Source of the DNA: Dugong dugon
Taxonomy: Eukaryota > Chordata > Mammalia > Sirenia > Dugongidae
DNA: 64,000 bases
Assembly (NCBI GenBank): GCA_030035585.1
Contig: CM057465.1
Coordinates: 30,150,001 to 30,214,000, forward strand
Direction of reading: 5' to 3'
Made by a program: the position numbers and the translations under genes. Shown here one piece after another: positions 58,411 to 64,000 of the stretch (position 1 is the stretch's first letter; the number at the start of each line of letters is the position of its first letter). The notes below the pieces were generated by a model. It saw only the letters and a list, made by a program, of their open reading frames with translations, had not been told where the DNA came from and searched no databases.

Positions 58411-59384
58411 CTTTTCAGTTTAATTATTCATGGCTCTGGAGATACAGTACTTTACAGCTATTTTCATTTCTGAAACTATGCTTGTTTCATTTTTAATCCA
58501 TATTTTCTATTACCCTCTACTCAGCAAAGCTCCTACCAGAGTAAATGATCTGTAGTTTAGAGATCTTTTATATCTCCCCTACTGTTTTGCCAGATAAGAG
58601 GTTTTCAACTTATCGAATGAAAACTCACTAGTGGCCTAATTATTTACCATATGTTTTTACTAGAATAAAGTACTTCATTCCAAAATTTTAGACTTTTCCC
58701 TGATTCTAAGACTGTTCTGAAAACTGGGTATATTTTACTATTTTATAAAAACTTCATGTTAGCTCAAAGTTTGGTTGCTTTTTTCTGGATTAGCTATTTT
58801 TCTATTCCTTTTAATTTTTATCATGTCTGAGATGAATAAAAAGCATTATTCTAAGATACAAAGCTGTGACAGTAACCCTAAATTTAAGGTTGAGAAATGA
58901 TTTTGAGCTTGAATCTCTTGCTATTACCACCTTGTAACTTCATCAAAAAATCCTTTTGAGCTGAACTTTTCTACTTTTCTTCTCAGCCTAAAGGTAAATA
59001 TTTTGGAAGGTTTGGGCAAAGTAAATTTAGTAGTTTTGTTGTTGTTGTTGCTGTATTTTTTAAAATTCTTTTGTACTTATATGAGGATGAGAAAAGTTAA
59101 TTTTACCACTCTGACAAAAATCCCTTCAGCATTTATTTGCACCCACATTACTCAAAAGCAGCTAAAGTTATAAGCTTGAAGCTTGGCAGGATTGGAGTCC
59201 CTAATGTGGGAAAAAAAATCAAGGTAAATTTGTATAAACATTTTTCAAGTTTTTTGAAAGTTATAATGGTTTTATACCTACATGTTTATGGAAGGTATTA
59301 TAGATTTTTGTTCAATTTCTCCAGGGAATAGCACTGCAGATTAGTAGACTGAATACAGAATTAAAGTTAGAAATTCTCAATTCT
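58411..59384. other. Unassigned sequence, no gene seen
   Basis: AT-rich. A short GTT repeat lies at about 59035-59049. The frame at 59137-59331 has no motif. Confidence 0.5.
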
Positions 59385-59475
59385 AATTTTCATCTTGGCT
59401 GTCAGCTTCTTTTAGCTTTGCTTTCTGGGTTTCTTTTCCATAAAACAGGGGAGATAGTAATCAGTTTGGTATCCT
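59385..59475 (+). mobile_element. Possible MIR fragment
   Basis: GGTTTCTTTTCCATAAAACAGGGG resembles the MIR core, with wording similar to 58310-58340. Weak. Confidence 0.35.
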
Positions 59476-59839
59476 GCACCGTTGTGAAATGCCAGTAGCT
59501 ATTTTATTGATAATTTTCTGAGGATTGATATGCATATGAACTTCAGTGAGTTTCAATTAGACTTGGTGTTTAAGGTACATTAAGGAAGTCAACTGGATTT
59601 GCACAAGGGAATTACTTTCAATTCAAATACTCTATCCCATGCACTCTGCAAGGTCCCCTGGAAAGAAAATCTTCCCTCTGCTATCCTATAAAGTTGATGA
59701 CAATGCATTTTGGGTTTGATCTATTTTAAGTCCTCTTTGGTATCATTTACTTGAACATTATTAGTATGAGAAGAAGGCCAAGGACAGGGAAGGAGTTTGA
59801 GTTTGTCACTCAAAATTTGTTACCTTTTCTTAGCAGATA

Positions 59840-60084
59840 AAAACAAGAACTTAATATACACACACACAAGTGCTAGTATAACAGGAAATGTAAATAATAT
59901 TAATGGTTTGTACCAATGTCAATATCCAGGTTGCAATATTATATTATAGATTTGCAAAACGTTACCATTGGGGTAAATTGGCAAAGTGTACAAAGGATCT
60001 TTCTGTGTTATTTCTTACAACTGCATGTAAATCTACAATTACCTCAATAAAAAATTTAATTAAAAGAAGAAAAAGAAAAAGTCC
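59840..60084 (+). mobile_element. Ancient L1M 3' end
   Basis: Old L1 tail: CCAATGTCAATATCCAGG, ACGTTACCATTGGGGTAAAT, TATTTCTTACAACTGCATG, AATCTACAATTACCTCAATA, then an A-rich end. A short ACACACAC lies just before. The 93-codon frame 59903-60184 overlaps this and is not a gene. Confidence 0.78.
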
Positions 60085-61069
60085 CTTCCCAAAATACCTA
60101 CCTAGTAGCCCAACACTAGAATTTAGCCTTTATATGACACTATGGAACTTTGTGAGTTTGCTGATTTTTCAACTATTACTGTAGTTAATATAGTAACTGT
60201 AGCCTAATAATCATAGAATTTTGAATAAATTGTTCTTCACCATCTCATTTATTCAGTAGAATTATTTTAGTATTATAAGCTTGAGAGTAGTTCCTCTATT
60301 TGGCTCTTAAGACACACACTAAGGTTTTAGATCAAATGACTGCACATTGACATCAGTGACATATTATCTGTACTTCCCCTTCTGTGTAACAGCAAAATTC
60401 GCCATTGAGTTCCTAATATAGCTGCCTGAATTACATCTAATCTACTTGCAATGTTATTCTCACTGACCCATATGTTAGGCAACCAAGACCAACTACAAAC
60501 CTTATTAAAGTTTGATACAATAGAAACATTATTGTATTGGTACCTTATTTTGTGGCCATGCTACTTTAGATTTACATTTGTTCACTATGGGCCATATGAT
60601 GCCTTATCATGGGGAAAAATGAAACAAAAAAACTTCACTGAAATCTATTTGAGAAAAACAAGAGTGCAATTTGCCACACAGCATGCCCTCCAATATGCAC
60701 AAACAAGAACTTGTCATAACCATCTGTAGTTCTGTTTACACGAAGATACACACAGGCCAGAAACCAGAGGAGGCCTGCCTGAATTAATAAATGTGTGGAA
60801 GAGGAGCTTACAAGAAATAAACAATGTTTTTAGCCGATATGGGCAAGTCTGTTTTCAAGTGTAAGGAAACCTGGAGTCAACAAAAGCTCACTGTCAGCTC
60901 AGCTTTGTTTTGTTTTTATTGTTGATTTTTCAGAGGCATACCAAGACTTCAAAAAGATCTAACAGAAGAGGTAACTAAAACATAGTGCATATTATTTGTA
61001 TATATGTTCCTTTTTTGACAAATTGATTTGTTACTTCTTTAATAATGATAATAAGATAATGATAACATT
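60085..61069. other. Unassigned sequence, no gene seen
   Basis: The plus-strand frame 60451-60729 (92 codons) has no motif and no supporting signals. Confidence 0.5.
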
Positions 61070-61250
61070 AATCAGACATTTACTACGTGAAAGAAATGGG
61101 ATTAAATGATTCCCATATTTTATCATTATAATCGTCAAAACTATACATGTACTTTCTTCATTTTACATATGGTGGGACTGAAGGACTTACCCAAAGTCAC
61201 ACAGGTGGAACACAGTGACAGAGCTACTATTTGAATATAGGTAAATTAGT
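61070..61250 (+). mobile_element. MIR SINE
   Basis: CTTCATTTTACATATGGTGGGACTG, CCAAAGTCACACAGGTGG and GACAGAGCTACTATTTGAA are MIR core blocks in order. Nearly full core. Confidence 0.82.
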
Positions 61251-61358
61251 ATATTATATCTTGATAGTCTAACAATGAATCCAGGAAAATGAAGGCCACA
61301 TTTTTAGGACTTGTTGAGGACTAGCTGTGTCTTGTTACTCAGATATTTATTGAGTGAT

Positions 61359-61487
61359 CGACTCATAGTGACCCTATAGGACAGAGTAGAATTACCCCAT
61401 AGGGTTTCCAAGGAGCTGCTGGAGGATTCAAACTGCAGACCTTTTGGTTAGCAGCTAAGCTTTTAACCACTGTGCCACCAGGGCTCC
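61359..61487 (-). mobile_element. AFROSINE, antisense, ~11-bp TSD
   Basis: CGACTCATAGTGACCCTATAGG to CACTGTGCCACCAGGGCTCC. TATTGAGTGAT (61348-61358) and TACTGCGTGAT (61488-61498) form a TSD with two mismatches. The SINE lacks its 3' tail beyond the CGACTC block, so it is slightly 3'-truncated. Confidence 0.9.
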
Positions 61488-61729
61488 TACTGCGTGATAG
61501 GTAGTGAATATTTGTAACTGACTGAATGTTGATGATGCCTGGGGCAGAACATGTGTCACTTAGTTCACAATAATCATAAGGCTTAGACGTCAAATCTTAT
61601 ACTATTCATACTGAAGGACAAAATTTGTTGACATTTTGCTTCACTTTCTAGAATATCTATATTCCAAAATCTCCACCATGACCTACAAGGACATAAATGA
61701 CCTACCTATATCCCCAACTACATCTCATA

Positions 61730-62140
61730 CTCTTCTATTCCTTGCTCATTCCATTACAGTTATGCTCTGCAGGTACGTTCCCACCCTACGACATCTGCGC
61801 CACCTGTTCCACCTGACTAAAATACTCTAATTCCAATTATTCACATAGCTCTCTCCCTCAACTCCTTCAGAACTTTATTCAAATGCCACCTTCTCGGACC
61901 ACTATCTAAAATTGCAGTTTTCTCTAAAAATACTTGTTATCTACCTTCCATGCTTTATTTTTCTCATTGGAATTCAGCATGATCTAAATATATTTAAATA
62001 TTCTTTATTGTCTTTCTCTCCCACTAAAGTGTAATCTTCATGAAGGTAGGAATTTTGTTTGTGCCCCTACTATATAATATTTTCTGATATATAGTAGATG
62101 TTCTATAAATACTCACTGAATGAATGGATGGATGAATGAA
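61730..62140 (+). mobile_element. L2 LINE 3' end
   Basis: CAAATGCCACCTTCTCGGACC (about 61880), AAGTGTAATCTTCATGAAGG (about 62028) and TATAAATACTCACTGAATGAATGGATGG are L2 3' blocks. It ends in GGATGAATGAAT repeats typical of L2. Confidence 0.85.
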
Positions 62141-64000
62141 TCTTAAGTGCTGTGTTCAATCTCTCAACCTAATTCACGTGCAGTAGTCTCTACCTACCAG
62201 CTTTCATTACCAATTCTATGCTGAATGTCTCTCACATTTATATATCTGCTGCTAAATATTCCACATATTGCCCACATGTGTGGAACTTTTCCTTTACTTT
62301 AAAGATCCCCCGTGATCTTGCTGGGAGTGTCAGGTTCTTATAAAAATCCAACTGTAAACTCCTCCTTCAATACCACTGAAAATCTGCTCCATCATGCAAG
62401 ATACATTCATTCTAGAAGATTATTGATCAGACCTCCTTTTCTTCCTGCTATGTGCAGCCTTTCTACAGCTGTCAGAAACTGTGTCCTAAAGTGAGCTCCT
62501 ACTCAAACACTGGTAGGCATACAGAGCCCCACTTCATAGTATATCACAGGGGTTATAAAAAATAAGCAGGTCCTATCTCTTCTGGTCAGTTTCTCCCATA
62601 TTTTTCTGAACCAGTTTTCTTGTTGAGTTATTCCTCATTTTAGTCATCTTGGAGAACTCTTCAAAGCATGAATTTGTCTCATTAGTATATGGATTATGTT
62701 TTGATCAATTCAGCACATAATTTACACACAGTACATTCACCATAACATATCTGTATCCTCAGGTTTGTACTTGAATATGTCAGATAGTAAGCAGTAGACT
62801 TATTTAAAAGACAGACTAAAAATAGTATAGAATTTGGCATAATTTTTCAAAAGCAATATGTCGTTAAGAAAAATATTTTCCTGGTGTTTGGGATTCATAA
62901 TTTTGTGAATTTCCATTTTCACTCTTATAGACATTTATGTACATCTCAAGTATTATAAGTGTTCATGCCTGTAACAGGGATTTCTTTTAAGTACTTTTCA
63001 TCAAAATTAAGTCTGAAGCACTTTTGAAACAAACAGCGTAATAGGGAGCAGGACATTTTATTCATACTTGATTAGTTAGCATAAACAGTGATACACGCCC
63101 AGCCCCCATTCAGCATTTCCCTGCATTGTGCATCCTTTCAAAAATAGCTCATGGAGAAGTTCAGTATTATTAATTACATAGAAAAAATATCTATTTCTTC
63201 TTACTACTATTATAAATATAACAATGCCATGAATTAGCAAATTCTCTGAACTTTTAAGGATGCCAGAGTGACACATAAATTGATAAGAAATTGTAACAGA
63301 TGTAACTCACATCAGAGATGGTAGTCATAAAGGACCCTTTAAAATATTTGTGATATGTCTGGGATAAGCGAATGTCAAAATTATCTTCACGTAGGTTCCA
63401 CTCCCAAAATCTGTGAAATATTTTCTACTAAACACTGTGACTGTTTCCCAGTGGAAGACCTTTAACAATAAAGTAGCTAAAATGGTCAATAAAATAGCTA
63501 GTTTTTTTTAGCAACAGCAGACAAATAGCATTTCTTGATGTTAGCTACGAAAACTGTTCATGGATCCCTCTAACCTTTGGCTGAGAACCTAAAATTACTA
63601 ATGGCTGTAGATTGGTAGATATCTACCATGAGCCGCACTGCTTTTATCTGATGTGGAACATTCTAACGATGTCAACTTTTATTGTGAGACTGTTTAGAAA
63701 GGCTTGCCTTGTGGATCTCACAGCTGCATCCCTTTCTCTCACTCGCTATGTCTTCTCAAACACCTAGATGTTACCAATAGACCTACACTTATCTGGTTCT
63801 ACTTAGTTTCTGTAGCCCTTAGGGAAGGAAATTCAATCATAGGATGATTTATGAATAAAGAAGATCTTCATTTGGCCCTGGTAAGTTTTTTGAGCAAATA
63901 ACTCATAGCTCTGATTTTCTCATCACTGTAACTTTTTAATGAGCAGTGAACAAAGCTGCTGTATAGTTGTGTGGCACACAAGAAGTAGTACTGGATAAAT
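62141..64000. other. Unassigned sequence, no gene seen
   Basis: AT-rich DNA to the right edge. Frames at 62312-62494 and 63076-63276 (minus) have no motifs. No splice-bounded exon that I can support. Confidence 0.5.

Overview
The window is AT-rich, gene-free mammalian nuclear DNA made up almost entirely of retrotransposon layers. Four signals point to an afrotherian, most likely a paenungulate such as an elephant: (1) about 13 copies of a tRNA-derived SINE that I recognise as AFROSINE; (2) about nine copies of an RTE/BovB-clade LINE whose 3' end reads GGCACCTAACAACAACAA; (3) placental-type L1s with a ~1 kb 3' UTR; (4) ERVL-MaLR-like LTRs beginning TGTCATGGATTGAATT. Ancient mammalian L2, MIR and L1M remnants lie underneath. 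I found no host exon, structural RNA gene, CRISPR array or prokaryotic signal. Family names come from memory of consensus features, not from a database search.

Layout. 1-7649: a plus-strand L1 (copy A) that enters from the left edge, has decayed ORF1 and ORF2, and carries an RTE 3' fragment inside ORF2. 7652-9040: MaLR-type LTR pieces, an AFROSINE with a 15-bp target-site duplication (TSD), and an L2 tail. 9163-11272: an internally deleted plus-strand RTE. 11273-18161: mostly unassigned, apart from a two-LTR MaLR element (13834-15779, 5-bp TSD) and a SINE tail. 18181-21339: a nearly full-length minus-strand RTE. 22510-25525: L2 copies in both orientations, SINEs, an L1 tail and an old RTE. 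25789-34141: L1 copy B, complete from 5' UTR to A-tail, with a second L1 3' end inserted in its ORF1 (perfect 15-bp TSD). 34343-38762: an LTR-like block, AFROSINEs, and a minus-strand RTE carrying a SINE. 39016-40371: a minus-strand L1 3' end. 40497-46253: an orphan RTE 5' piece, an old L1M split by an RTE fragment (itself split by a solo LTR) and by an AFROSINE, then an RTE whose 5' part is inverted (twin priming). 47107-55174: a tailless SINE, MIR, a solo LTR, an L1M/SINE nest, ERVL-like pol debris, a MaLR LTR, an ERV1-like LTR and a SINE. 55797-57985: two more RTE copies, one with both ends but no middle. 57986-64000: MIR, L1M and L2 tails and a SINE in otherwise unassigned sequence.

Nothing here works as a gene system. 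The elements are related only by mechanism: L1 and RTE supply the target-primed reverse transcription that explains the nested copies, TSDs, inversions and truncations, and AFROSINE shares its 3' tail with the RTE. Every L1, RTE and ERV reading frame is broken. The window is most useful as an insertion record: relative ages can be read from who sits inside whom. I do not see a convincing new biological system. The points most worth checking are the internally deleted RTE copies, the twin-primed RTE, the tailless SINE and the chimeric L1 ORF.
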